In this document: positions 41,032-50,225 of the stretch, one piece after another
Layout of the letters: every line of letters begins with the position of its first letter
How positions within the stretch are numbered: position 1 is the stretch's first letter
Source of the DNA: Clostridium carboxidivorans P7
GTDB taxonomy: Bacteria; Bacillota; Clostridia; Clostridiales; Clostridiaceae
DNA length: 64,000 nt
NCBI RefSeq assembly: GCF_001038625.1
Contig: NZ_CP011803.1
Coordinates: 5,456,001-5,520,000, forward strand
Direction of reading: 5' to 3'
Translations under genes and position numbers: made by a program
The notes under the pieces: generated by a model
What the model was told of the DNA's origin: nothing
The model's database searches: none
Seen by the model: the letters and a program-made list of their open reading frames with translations, nothing else

Positions 41032-42063
41032 ATGTTGTCACCAAAAGAACGATTAAATAAGGCTTTTAATGGAGAAAAGGTTGATAGACCACCATGTATT
41101 TGTCCTGGAGGCATGATGAATATGGTCACAACAGAGTTGATAGAAGAAGCTCAAATAAAGTTTCCTGAAGCACATACTAATGCAAAGATGATGGCAGGTT
41201 TAGCAGAAGCAGTGTATGAAAGAGGTTGTTTTGAGAATTATGGAGTTCCATTTTGCATGACCATTGAGGCAGAAAATTTTGGAGCAAAGGTTGACATGGG
41301 AACAAAGATTTATGAACCTCATGTTGTAGAATATGCAATTGATTCTGTTAAGGAATGGAAGAAGATTTCTCAAATTAATTTTACAGAGGGAAGAGCAAAG
41401 GTAGTTATTGATGCAATTAAATTATTGAAATCAAAAGGTACTGATGTTCCTATCATAGGTAATTTAACTGGACCTATCAGTACAGCAAGTTCTATAATGG
41501 AACCTTCTACCTTTTATAAAGAATTAAAAAAGAGCAATAAAGAAGCACATGAATTTCTTAATTTTGTCACAGATGAATTAATTACATTTGCAAAAAAACA
41601 AATAGAAGCAGGTGCTGATATAATAGCTATTTCTGATCCTAGTGGTACAGGTGAAATTTTAGGACCAAAGCTATTTGAAGAATTTGCTGTTAAATATATT
41701 AATAAAATTATTGAAAGTGTACAAAAAGAGAATAAATGTACAATTGTGCACATATGTGGACAAATGAAGAGGGTATATTCAGAAGTAAATAAGGTAAAAA
41801 GTAATGCTTTAAGTTTTGATTCTATAGTCAACATGAGTGATGCAAGAAAAAATTTAAAAGATAGAGTGTTAATGGGCAATGTAAGTACTTATGCAATTGA
41901 GTTTGGTGAAGCAAACAAAATTGCAGAACTAACTGAAAAGTGTGTAAAGGATGGATCAAATATTATATCTCCAGCTTGCGGACTTGGAATGAAATCTCCT
42001 TTAAAAAATGTAAAGGCAATGCTAGAATATTTATCAAAAGGGGATGGAGATACTAATGTCTAA
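41032..42063 (+). CDS. UroD/MtaA-family corrinoid methyltransferase
   Basis: A protein of about 343 residues, third UroD-fold member of the operon. It opens LSPKERLNKAFNGEKVDRPP. The zinc site His-x-Cys is in CTIVHICGQMKRV, and a later Cys occurs in IISPACGLGMKSP. It starts near 41032; a GTG at 41023 is also possible. It overlaps the next gene by eight bases. Having the full zinc site, it may move the methyl group onto or off the corrinoid protein; which end of the reaction is not clear. Confidence 0.85.
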   Translation: MLSPKERLNKAFNGEKVDRPPCICPGGMMNMVTTELIEEAQIKFPEAHTNAKMMAGLAEAVYERGCFENYGVPFCMTIEAENFGAKVDMGTKIYEPHVVEYAIDSVKEWKKISQINFTEGRAKVVIDAIKLLKSKGTDVPIIGNLTGPISTASSIMEPSTFYKELKKSNKEAHEFLNFVTDELITFAKKQIEAGADIIAISDPSGTGEILGPKLFEEFAVKYINKIIESVQKENKCTIVHICGQMKRVYSEVNKVKSNALSFDSIVNMSDARKNLKDRVLMGNVSTYAIEFGEANKIAELTEKCVKDGSNIISPACGLGMKSPLKNVKAMLEYLSKGDGDTNV

Positions 42064-43849
42064 GATTTCTATTAATCCGCAAAATAAAAGCTTTGAATAT
42101 ACACCTGATAAAAATTTGCTGGAAATTTTACTTGAAAATGATGTTTTTGTAGATAATCCATGTAATGGAAAAGGGTTATGTGGAAAATGCAAAATCAAAC
42201 TTTTAGAAGGAAATTTGCCTGATATCGGAGAGACAGAAGAGAAACTTTTAAAAAAAGAAGAAATTGATTCAGGTATAAGACTTTCTTGCCTTGTAGTACC
42301 GCAGGGGGATATTGTAATTGAAATTTTACAAAAAGAAGGAAAACATGACATACTTACAACAGGTTATACACCTGACTTTGAGTTTAATCCTTTAATTCAT
42401 AAAGAGGTTTTTGAAATCGAAAAACCTACATTAGAAAATCAAGGTTCCTTTGAAGAGCTTATACGTAAAACTTTTGATGTTGAAAAATTTGATTGGAGAT
42501 TACTTCAGCAGCATGAATTTATAACTGGAAAAGTTACAGGGGTTTTTAATGGAAGAGAATTAATTGCAATTGAGTGCGGTGATACTACTGATATCCTTTA
42601 TGGAGTTGCAGTTGATATTGGAACTACAACCGTTGTAACAGCACTAATTGACATGAAGACAGGTAAAGAATTAGCTGCAGCTTCAATGATTAATGCTCAA
42701 AAGAACTTTGGATTGGATGTTTTAACTAGAATAACTTATGAAGTGGAACATCCTGAAGATGGAAAAGAAAAACTGCAATATGCAATTGTAAATTCTATTA
42801 ATGAGATGATTGGAGACATATGCAGTAAATCAAAAGTAGATAGAAAAAATATTTATGAGATTTCTATTGCAGCAAATTGTACAATGATGCATCTTCTTCT
42901 AGGAATTGATGCGACTTCTATTGGAATGTCTCCGTACTCACCAATATTTACAAAATCAAAAAATATATTGGCCAAGGATATTGGATTAAAGGCAGCACCA
43001 AGTGCTAGATTATATTGTCTTCCATCAGTTTCAGCTTATATAGGTGCAGATATTGTGGCTGGAGCATATGTTTGTCAGCTGCATAAAGCAAAGGAAAATG
43101 TTCTGTTTATAGATATTGGAACTAATGGAGAAATTGTTTTATCCAATCATGGAAAGTTGTTATCATGTTCTTGTGCAGCTGGTCCAGCTTTAGAAGGAAT
43201 GAATATCAGTTCTGGAATGAGAGCAGCAGAAGGCGCAATTGAGGATGTAAGAATCACTGAAAGTGGAGTTGAAGTTCAGGTTATTGGAGATCAAAAGCCA
43301 ATAGGAATATGTGGAAGTGGTATATTAGCTGTTGTAAAAGAGCTGCTTCGTACAGAACTTGTAAAAAAAGATGGAGCATTTATAAAGAAAGAAAAGTTAG
43401 AGGAATCAGATTACAGATATGATATGATTCAACTGGATGGCAGAAAACGACAGTTTATTTTAGAAAGCAGTCCAGACCAAATACTAATTACACAAGGAGA
43501 TATTCGTCAAGTGCAATTAGCAAAAGGAGCTATTCTTTCAGGATTTTATGCTTTATTAAAAAAGGCTAATATTGATATGGATAATCTTGATAAAGTTGTT
43601 GTAGCAGGACAATTTGGAGCTCACTTATCAGCCGACAGTTTGGTGGGAATAGGAATCTTACCAGAAAAAGTTGAAGATAAGTTAGTATATGTAGGAAATT
43701 CATCTAAAACAGGTGCATATATGGCGCTTATGTCTGCTAAGGTAAAGGAAGAAATTGAACAATTAGCTCATCAAATAGACTATATGGAATTAGGTGCATC
43801 TGAAGGTTATGAAAAACTTTTTGCTGCATGCCTTATATTCCCTGGTTAG
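42056..43849 (+). CDS. RACo-type reductive activator of corrinoid proteins
   Basis: A 597-residue protein. The N-terminal domain carries a [2Fe-2S] cluster (PCNGKGLCGKCKIKLLEG with Cys 36, 42, 45 and a fourth in LSCLVV). A middle linker follows, then the ASKHA-type domain with VDIGTTTVVTALID and FIDIGTNGEIVLSN. RACo proteins use ATP to reduce cobalt(II) back to active cobalt(I). I choose ATG 42056 (GGAG at 42049-42052 region) rather than 42044. It ends the methyl-transfer operon, followed by a strong hairpin. Confidence 0.92.
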   Translation: MSKISINPQNKSFEYTPDKNLLEILLENDVFVDNPCNGKGLCGKCKIKLLEGNLPDIGETEEKLLKKEEIDSGIRLSCLVVPQGDIVIEILQKEGKHDILTTGYTPDFEFNPLIHKEVFEIEKPTLENQGSFEELIRKTFDVEKFDWRLLQQHEFITGKVTGVFNGRELIAIECGDTTDILYGVAVDIGTTTVVTALIDMKTGKELAAASMINAQKNFGLDVLTRITYEVEHPEDGKEKLQYAIVNSINEMIGDICSKSKVDRKNIYEISIAANCTMMHLLLGIDATSIGMSPYSPIFTKSKNILAKDIGLKAAPSARLYCLPSVSAYIGADIVAGAYVCQLHKAKENVLFIDIGTNGEIVLSNHGKLLSCSCAAGPALEGMNISSGMRAAEGAIEDVRITESGVEVQVIGDQKPIGICGSGILAVVKELLRTELVKKDGAFIKKEKLEESDYRYDMIQLDGRKRQFILESSPDQILITQGDIRQVQLAKGAILSGFYALLKKANIDMDNLDKVVVAGQFGAHLSADSLVGIGILPEKVEDKLVYVGNSSKTGAYMALMSAKVKEEIEQLAHQIDYMELGASEGYEKLFAACLIFPG

Positions 43850-43861
43850 AGTATAAATATA

Positions 43862-43900
43862 AGTTCTCTCAAACTAAAAATTTGGGAGAACTATTTTTTT
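43862..43900 (+). terminator. Terminator of the methyl-transfer operon
   Basis: AGTTCTCTCAAA pairs with TTTGGGAGAACT and is followed by ATTTTTTT. Confidence 0.85.
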
Positions 43901-43986
43901 ATATGTTATAATATGGCTAAATATGTAATATGATTTGGTAAAAAGGTATTTTTATCATTTAAGAGATACACATGGAAAGGTAAAAA

Positions 43987-44667
43987 ATGAAAATATTAAA
44001 ATCCATTTTTAAATTAGGAATTTCAATAATTGCAAATATAGCTATAATGAGATTAATTGGTAAAGTAGTTGAGAGTCCCTATAAATCAATTTCTATATTA
44101 AGTGATGTTTTACGTGGATCTGAATTTATGATTATATCATATATTGCACTTGTAGCTATTGCTTATCAATGTTTAACATTTATTGAAGATAAAATACATA
44201 TTATGATTTCTCCAAAATACAAGTTGAAACAGCCTCTAAAAAATTATAAATATATAAAATATTTGTTAGTTTTAGCAGGGATAATAATCTTTATGCAGAT
44301 TAGAAGTTTTAACATATTAACTCCTAATAAAATATATCATAGTTCTATAGCAACTTTATTTTTAACTAGGGAATATGATTATAGTGAAGTTAATAAGATA
44401 GTTTTTGAAAAAGGAAATTCTAAAAGTTATAATTACCTTGAATTCAAAATAAGTTTTGGTTGGTATAAGTTTGACCTACATGACGGAGGGTCAACAAAAA
44501 ATGAACGTGCTTTGAAAGTAGAGAGATATGTATATAACCAAATTAAAAACAAATCAAAAAATGTAAAGATAATTAACAGAGTTAAACCAGATTCAGTAGT
44601 ATATGATAATTATGAGTACATAGTTAACAGTGATATAGATGATAGTAAAGTACCATCAAGAAGATAA
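43987..44667 (+). CDS. Hypothetical membrane protein
   Basis: A 226-residue protein with three predicted membrane segments in the first 110 residues (FKLGISIIANIAIMRLIG; MIISYIALVAIAYQCLTF; YLLVLAGIIIFMQI). The second half is soluble and faces one side of the membrane. No family is recognised. AAAGG precedes the ATG. It stands alone after the methyl-transfer operon. Confidence 0.65.
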   Translation: MKILKSIFKLGISIIANIAIMRLIGKVVESPYKSISILSDVLRGSEFMIISYIALVAIAYQCLTFIEDKIHIMISPKYKLKQPLKNYKYIKYLLVLAGIIIFMQIRSFNILTPNKIYHSSIATLFLTREYDYSEVNKIVFEKGNSKSYNYLEFKISFGWYKFDLHDGGSTKNERALKVERYVYNQIKNKSKNVKIINRVKPDSVVYDNYEYIVNSDIDDSKVPSRR

Positions 44668-44862
44668 CCCAAATATAAAAAAAGAGATTTTCAAAATCAT
44701 GCGACGTAAGGATGCAGTGAAAGTTACTTCGCTTATGTTGCATTGTGCTTACATAAAGCCAAAATTTTCTATGTTATAACTTTCAATAACATAATTAATT
44801 ACAAAAATAAGCATGTATATCAATAACTATGAATGGAGAAAATAGACTTGAGGTGATAACAT

Positions 44863-45123
44863 ATGAAAAAAGTTGGTGTAGAACAAGGATTGTCTAGAAT
44901 TGCAGATTATTTGAGTTCTCAAGGATATTCAGTAGAAACTTTGAGTGGAAATTTTGAAAATAATACTTCAAAGTATGAAAACTTGGATGTAATTGTTACA
45001 GCTGATTATAATACAGATATGATGGGTTTTAGTGATACTTCTACAAAAGTTCCAGTTGTTAATGCTAGTGGTTTGACACAAGAAGAAGTGAAGAATATGA
45101 TTGAACAGAAAGTCACAAGATAG
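44863..45123 (+). CDS. UPF0180 (YkuS-like) protein
   Basis: An 86-residue protein matching the UPF0180/YkuS family. It has KKVGVEQGLSRIADYLSSQG at the start and VVNASGLTQEEVKNMIEQ at the end. Its role is unknown in all members. GAGGTGATAACAT precedes the ATG. Confidence 0.88.
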   Translation: MKKVGVEQGLSRIADYLSSQGYSVETLSGNFENNTSKYENLDVIVTADYNTDMMGFSDTSTKVPVVNASGLTQEEVKNMIEQKVTR

Positions 45124-45201
45124 TAGTTAATAAATGAGTGCATAATTATTCGCTAAAAAAGTTTATTTATAAAAAATATTTATGATTATACAGTCATTTA
45201 T

Positions 45202-45238
45202 ACAACTGACAAATATGTTTTGTCGGTTGTTTTTTTTA
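45202..45238 (+). terminator. Rho-independent terminator
   Basis: ACAACTGACAAA pairs with TTTTGTCGGTTGT, then eight T. Confidence 0.85.
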
Positions 45239-45490
45239 TAAATTTTTATTAATGTATATTAATGCATAAATGCTACCAATTCCTTGGGGGAATATGTATA
45301 AAAATATTGAAATTTACAATTAGGAGTGTTATAGTAATATTATAAAAGAAAATCCGTACTAATGAGAAAAAGTGCGGATAAATTTATTATATGGTAGAAA
45401 ATGTTATAAGATTATTTGGATTTAAGTAGAATTAAATATATTTTTTTAATTTATGTTTATGTTATAAGGTAAAAAGGGGAGGTTAAATTA

Positions 45491-45874
45491 ATGGATAAGG
45501 GGCAAAAAAATATATTGGTAGTTGATGATTCTGCAACTATTAGAAGTTTTATAAGGCTTATTTTAGAAGAAGCGAATTATAAAGTATATGAAGCTTCTGA
45601 TGGTGAAGAAGGAATTCAGGTATATAAGAAATCAGGTAATATTGATTTAATAATTACTGATATATATATGCCAAAGAAAAGTGGCCTTGAACTTGTAATA
45701 GAATTAAAGGGAGAATATGGAGATGCAAAAATAATTGTTCTTTCAGATGGTGGAGAAAAGAATTTTTCTAATGAGATGGGTATTTGTGAAAAACTTGGTG
45801 CTACCTATTTTATCAAAAAGGATTTAATAAAGGATGAGCTAGTTAAACTAGTAACTAAGGTGTTTTCAGAATAG
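45491..45874 (+). CDS. CheY-like single-domain response regulator
   Basis: A 127-residue receiver domain. The acidic pair is in ILVVDDSATIRSF, the phospho-acceptor Asp in LIITDIYMPKKSG, the conserved Thr/Ser is replaced at VLSDGG (Ser), and Lys in YFIKKDLI. It has no output domain, so it acts through protein contacts, as CheY does. No kinase gene is near. GGGGAGG precedes the ATG. Confidence 0.9.
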   Translation: MDKGQKNILVVDDSATIRSFIRLILEEANYKVYEASDGEEGIQVYKKSGNIDLIITDIYMPKKSGLELVIELKGEYGDAKIIVLSDGGEKNFSNEMGICEKLGATYFIKKDLIKDELVKLVTKVFSE

Positions 45875-45914
45875 ATAATACATAAATTAATACGGAGATT
45901 ATACTATGTTTATG

Positions 45915-45948
45915 AAAAGGTTGGAATGATGTTCCGGCCTTTTTGTAT
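45915..45948 (+). terminator. Rho-independent terminator
   Basis: AAAAGGTTGGAA pairs with TTCCGGCCTTTTT. Confidence 0.82.
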
Positions 45949-46014
45949 AGAAAATTTAATGTGTGTTAATAATTAAAAATTAATATAGTAACATAATTAC
46001 GAGGAGGGATGTTA

Positions 46015-46965
46015 TTGAAAAGCAAGTATGTAATAGGAATTGATTTGGGAGGTACAAAAATATCTGGCGCTATTGCTGATTTTAATGGAGATATCATTTC
46101 AAAGTATATTATTCCTACAAATTCACATGAAGGAGAAAAAGTTGTATTAGAAAGGATAACTACAGTTATAGAAAAAGTAATAGAAGAATCCAAGGTAGAT
46201 AAAGATAAAATATTAGCTATAGGAATAGGATCTCCAGGGCCTTTAGATGCTAAAAAAGGTATAATTTTAACAACTCCTAATCTTCCTTTTAAAAATTTTA
46301 ATATAGTTAAACCTTTAGAAGATAAGTTTAATATTCCAGTTCACTTAGATAATGATGCCAATGCAGCAGCTATAGGTGAGTATGTTTTTGGTGCTGGCCA
46401 GGGAACAAATAATATGGTATTTATAACAGTTTCTACTGGAATAGGTGGAGGTGCTATATTAAATGGAAAGATATACAGAGGAAACACTTGTAATGCATTA
46501 GAAATAGGACATACAACTATAGAAAAGGATGGACCAAAATGTAATTGTGGTAATTATGGTTGTGCGGAGGCTTTAGCATCAGGTACAGCTATAGGAAGAT
46601 CAGCAAAAGAAGCAGTAGAAAGAGGGGAAAAGACATCACTTTCCTCTTATGAAAAAATAACAGCTTATGAGGTGTTCAAAGAAGCTGAAAAAGGAGATGC
46701 TGCAGCACAAAAGGTACGTGATAAAGCATTAAACTATTTGGGAATATGTGTAGCTAATGTTATTGCTTCTTTTGATCCTGAAATGGTCATAATTGGAGGA
46801 GGAGTTTCAAAAGGAGGAAATATAGTATTTCAGAAGGTAAAGGAAGTAGTTAGTAAGAGGTGCTTTAAAGCTATGAGCGAGAATACTAAAATAGTACCAG
46901 CGGCTTTGGGAACTGATGCGGGAGTTATAGGAGCCGTTGCTCTTGCAATAATGGAAAGCAGATAG
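46015..46965 (+). CDS. ROK family sugar kinase, probable glucokinase
   Basis: A 316-residue ROK kinase. The phosphate loop is GIDLGGTKISGAIADFNG, catalytic Asp in VHLDNDANAAAIGEYVFG, and the zinc-binding ROK motif CNCGNYGCAEALASG. These phosphorylate glucose or related sugars with ATP. The frame opens with ATG 46009, but that codon abuts GAGGAGGG; TTG at 46015 has better spacing and gives MKSKYVIGIDLGGTK. It stands alone. Confidence 0.88.
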   Translation: MKSKYVIGIDLGGTKISGAIADFNGDIISKYIIPTNSHEGEKVVLERITTVIEKVIEESKVDKDKILAIGIGSPGPLDAKKGIILTTPNLPFKNFNIVKPLEDKFNIPVHLDNDANAAAIGEYVFGAGQGTNNMVFITVSTGIGGGAILNGKIYRGNTCNALEIGHTTIEKDGPKCNCGNYGCAEALASGTAIGRSAKEAVERGEKTSLSSYEKITAYEVFKEAEKGDAAAQKVRDKALNYLGICVANVIASFDPEMVIIGGGVSKGGNIVFQKVKEVVSKRCFKAMSENTKIVPAALGTDAGVIGAVALAIMESR

Positions 46966-47009
46966 TTAAATGAAATGTTGAATTAAAAAATTTATCTAAA
47001 GGATTTTCA

Positions 47010-47062
47010 TAGGACAGTGAAGGAGGATTTTTTTGTGTTAGCGAAAAAATCTTTCTTCACTG
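47010..47062 (+). repeat. AGGACAGTGAAGGAGGATTT repeat, copy 2
   Basis: A hairpin: AGTGAAGGAGGATTTTTT pairs with AAAAAATCTTTCTTCACT. Related to 32451-32505. It may terminate the ROK kinase transcript. Confidence 0.7.
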
Positions 47063-47173
47063 TTAGTTTTTGTACAATTTTATGATGTAATTTTAAAAAT
47101 AACAAAAATAAGGTTATTAAAAATGTTTTTAATAACAATAAATATAGTGATATGGTTAATGATGGTTGAAAAA

Positions 47174-47208
47174 TGCTCAAAAAACGAACTATGCTCAAAA
47201 AACGAACA
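47174..47208 (+). promoter_or_regulatory. Upstream activator sites for a sigma-54 activator
   Basis: Two copies of TGCTC-AAAAAAC-GAACW (47174-47190, 47192-47208) in tandem. They fit the inverted pattern TGYTC-N7-GAACA also seen as TGTTCTAAAATGGAACA at 61322-61338. They lie about 90-120 bp before the sigma-54 promoter. Confidence 0.7.
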
Positions 47209-47295
47209 ATACTTTTTCAACAATTCTGTGTAAAAAATGAGCAAAAAAAATAATAAATTAATTGAAAACTCAGTAAATTAGGCAAATTTAATTTG

Positions 47296-47311
47296 TGGCA
47301 TGGATATTGCT
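47296..47311 (+). promoter_or_regulatory. Sigma-54 (-24/-12) promoter
   Basis: TGGCATGGATATTGCT matches the -24/-12 consensus TGGCAYrNNNNTTGCW at all fixed positions. It lies 62 bp before the molybdenum hydroxylase start. Confidence 0.88.
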
Positions 47312-47372
47312 AATATAATTAACAAGTAAGTAAAAATTTTTAATTGTTAAATAAAAATTAGGGAGGTACAGT

Positions 47373-50102
47373 ATGTTAAAAAAGTATTTGATTGTTAATG
47401 GTGTTAAAAGAACTATTATAGCAGATCCGGAGACATCTTTGGCAGATGTTTTAAGAAAACAAACATTTCTTACTGGAACTAAAGTTGGATGTAGAAAAGG
47501 AGAATGCGGTGCTTGTTCCGTAATTTTAGATGGTAAAGTTGTAAGGTCTTGTATAACTAAAATTAAAAGAGTTCGTGATGAAGCAGAAATTACAACAATA
47601 GAAGGAGTTGGAGATCATAATCATCTTCATCCACTACAATTAGCTTGGATGATACATGGTGCAGCACAATGTGGTTACTGTACTCCAGGATTTATAGTTT
47701 CAGCTAAAGTATTACTTGAACACAATAGCAATCCAACAAGAGAAGATGTTAGAGCTTGGTTCCAAAAAAATAGAAATGTATGTAGATGTACAGGATACGT
47801 ACCATTAGTTGATGCAGTTATGGAAGCAGCAAGATTAATGCGCGGTGAAGTAACAAAAGAAGAACTATGGTACAAACTTCCAAAGGGAGAAAGCTTATTA
47901 GGTTCAGATGCTATACGTCCTTCTGCTCTTGCAAAAGTAACAGGTACTTGGGACTTTGGAGCAGATTTAGGATTAAAGCTTCCAGAAGACACATTACACA
48001 TTAAACTAGTACAAGCTACAGTATCTCATGCAAATATATTATCTATAGATACTTCAGAAGCGGAAAAAATGCCTGGAGTTTTCAAAGTTATAACATATAA
48101 AGATGTACCTGGTACAAATAGAATAAATGGATTGGCTTTCCCTACAAATAAAGGCGATGGATTAGAAAGACCTATATTATGTGATAAAAAGGTTTTCCAA
48201 TTTGGTGATGCAATAGCTATGGTACTTGCAGATACACCATGTCAAGCAGAAGCAGCAGCAGCAAAAGTAAAAGTTGAAATAGAAGAACTTCCAGCATATA
48301 TGAGTGCACCAGCAGCTATGGCTGAAGATGCAATGGAAATTCACCCTGGAACACCAAATATTTATTTTGAATGTGGTACTGTAAAAGGCGAAGATACAGC
48401 ACCTTTAATGAAATCATTAGAATATGTAGTTGAAGATGATTCATATGTAGGAAGACAACCTCACCTTCCACTAGAACCAGACGTTGGATTTGCATATATT
48501 AATGAAAATGGAAAATTAATTGTACATTCAAAGAGTATAGGATTACACATTCACGCTGCAATGGTAGCAGATGGTATAGGTGTTCCACTAGATGATTTAA
48601 AGATAGTTCAAAATCCTACTGGAGGTACTTTCGGATATAAATTCAGTCCAACTATGGAAGGACTTCTTGGAGTAGCTGCATTGTTAACAAAGAGAACTGT
48701 ATACTTAGAATTTAACATGTATCAACAAATTACTTATACTGGAAAGAGATCTCCTTTCTTTATGCATCTTAAATTAGGTGCTGATAAGAATGGTAAGTTT
48801 ACTGCATTAGAAACTGATTGGTCTTGTGACCATGGTCCATATTGTGAATTCGGTGACCTTGTAACTACTAGAGGTTCGCAATTTATGGGTGCAGGATATA
48901 ACATTCCAAATATAAGAGGAGAAGGAAGAACAGTTGCTACAAACCATGCTTGGGGTTCAGCATTTAGAGGATATGGTTCACCACAAAGTTTATTTGCTTC
49001 AGAAGTTTTAGTAGATAAATTAGCTAAGAAAATGGGAGTAGATCCTCTTGAACTAAGATACAAGAATGCTTATAGAGAAGGAGATAAGACTCCTACTGGT
49101 TGTGATCCAGATGTAATTGTATTACCAGATTTGATTGAAAAAATAATGCCACGCTATAAGGTTGCTAAAGAAAAAGCTGCAGAGAAAAATGCTAAGGGCG
49201 GAAATATGAAATATGGAGTAGGAACTTCCTTATTGATTTATGGCTGCGGTCTTGATGGTCCAGATACTTCAAATGCATGGGCAGAATTAACTAAAGAAGG
49301 AGTTACTATAGGAAACTCTTGGCAGGATCATGGTCAAGGAGCTGACATGGGAACTTTAACTATAGCTCATGAAACTTTAAGACCAATAGGAATAGCTCCA
49401 GAACAAATTAAATTACTTATGAATGATATGGAATTTACTCCAGACAGCGGTCCTTCAGGTGGAAGCCGTTCTAACGTTTTAACAGGAAATGCTACTAGAG
49501 TTGCATGTGAAAATTTATTAGCAGCTATGAAAAAGACTGATGGTACTTACATGACTTATGACGAAATGGTAGCTGCAGGTAAAGAGTTAAAATATGATGG
49601 AAAATGGACAGCACCTTGTACAGCTCCAGATCCAGCAACTGGTCAAGGAAATCCATTCCCAACTTATATGTATGGTGTTCTATTATCAGAAGTAGAAGTT
49701 GATACTACTACAGGAAAAGTTAAAGTAGAAAAACTTACTTTAGCAGCTGACGTAGGAACAATAGTAAATAAATTAGTAGTTGATGGTCAAATGTATGGTG
49801 GATTAGCTCAAGGTATAGGACTTGCTTTAAGCGAAGATTTTGAAGACTTAAAGAAACATACTACACTTACAGGTTGTGGAATACCACAAGTAAAAGATGT
49901 ACCTGATGATATAGAAATAATTTACAAGGAAACTCCAAGACCACTTGGCCCATATGGTGCTTCAGGTAGTGGTGAAATGCCATTATCAGCTCCTCATGCT
50001 TCTATAGTTAATGCAATTTATGATGCTACTGGAGCGCAAATAACAAAATTACCTGCACGTCCAGAAAAAGTTTTAGCAGCACTTGAAGCATTAAAAAAAT
50101 AG
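47373..50102 (+). CDS. Molybdenum hydroxylase, Mop-like aldehyde oxidoreductase (xanthine oxidase family)
   Basis: A 909-residue enzyme of the xanthine oxidase family lacking the FAD domain, with the length and order of Desulfovibrio Mop. The N-terminal [2Fe-2S] domain has CRKGECGACSVIL, the second has QCGYCTPGFI and CRCTGYVPL. The Mo-binding part begins near residue 190 and includes WGSAFRGYGSPQS, HGQGADMGT and the end GPYGASGSGEMPLSAPHAS, with the catalytic Glu. It hydroxylates aldehydes or N-heterocycles; the substrate is not fixed by sequence. It is under sigma-54 control and followed by its probable maturation genes. GGGAGG precedes the ATG. Confidence 0.9.
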   Translation: MLKKYLIVNGVKRTIIADPETSLADVLRKQTFLTGTKVGCRKGECGACSVILDGKVVRSCITKIKRVRDEAEITTIEGVGDHNHLHPLQLAWMIHGAAQCGYCTPGFIVSAKVLLEHNSNPTREDVRAWFQKNRNVCRCTGYVPLVDAVMEAARLMRGEVTKEELWYKLPKGESLLGSDAIRPSALAKVTGTWDFGADLGLKLPEDTLHIKLVQATVSHANILSIDTSEAEKMPGVFKVITYKDVPGTNRINGLAFPTNKGDGLERPILCDKKVFQFGDAIAMVLADTPCQAEAAAAKVKVEIEELPAYMSAPAAMAEDAMEIHPGTPNIYFECGTVKGEDTAPLMKSLEYVVEDDSYVGRQPHLPLEPDVGFAYINENGKLIVHSKSIGLHIHAAMVADGIGVPLDDLKIVQNPTGGTFGYKFSPTMEGLLGVAALLTKRTVYLEFNMYQQITYTGKRSPFFMHLKLGADKNGKFTALETDWSCDHGPYCEFGDLVTTRGSQFMGAGYNIPNIRGEGRTVATNHAWGSAFRGYGSPQSLFASEVLVDKLAKKMGVDPLELRYKNAYREGDKTPTGCDPDVIVLPDLIEKIMPRYKVAKEKAAEKNAKGGNMKYGVGTSLLIYGCGLDGPDTSNAWAELTKEGVTIGNSWQDHGQGADMGTLTIAHETLRPIGIAPEQIKLLMNDMEFTPDSGPSGGSRSNVLTGNATRVACENLLAAMKKTDGTYMTYDEMVAAGKELKYDGKWTAPCTAPDPATGQGNPFPTYMYGVLLSEVEVDTTTGKVKVEKLTLAADVGTIVNKLVVDGQMYGGLAQGIGLALSEDFEDLKKHTTLTGCGIPQVKDVPDDIEIIYKETPRPLGPYGASGSGEMPLSAPHASIVNAIYDATGAQITKLPARPEKVLAALEALKK

Positions 50103-50128
50103 TAAAATATAATTAAAATTGTCTCCCT

Positions 50129-50207
50129 AAAGGAATCAGAAACGATTAATTTCTATGTTTTTTAGTGCCACATACCTCTTTAAAGTTTCTGATTCCTTTT
50201 TATTTAA
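50129..50207 (+). terminator. Long-loop hairpin between the Mo enzyme and the next gene
   Basis: AAAGGAATCAGAAAC pairs perfectly with GTTTCTGATTCCTTT across about 40 bases, followed by TT. It may reduce transcription into the downstream genes. Confidence 0.65.
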
Positions 50208-50225
50208 AGGAGGGTAAAGAATTTT

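Larger units (their letters stand above)
46966..47372. other. Regulatory region before the molybdenum hydroxylase gene
   Basis: No gene seen. From left to right it holds the AGGACAGTGAAGGAGGATTT hairpin, two activator-type inverted repeats at 47174-47208 and a sigma-54 promoter at 47296-47311. Confidence 0.75.

Noticed and set aside
44690-44770. Hairpin-like GCGACGTAAGGATGC/GCTTATGTTGC segment
   Set aside because: Stem is poor and interrupted, with no T-run; not enough to call a terminator or RNA.
47675-48001. 108-codon minus-strand ORF inside the Mo enzyme gene
   Set aside because: Lies wholly in a well-supported gene, has no ribosome-binding site and no recognisable protein sequence.
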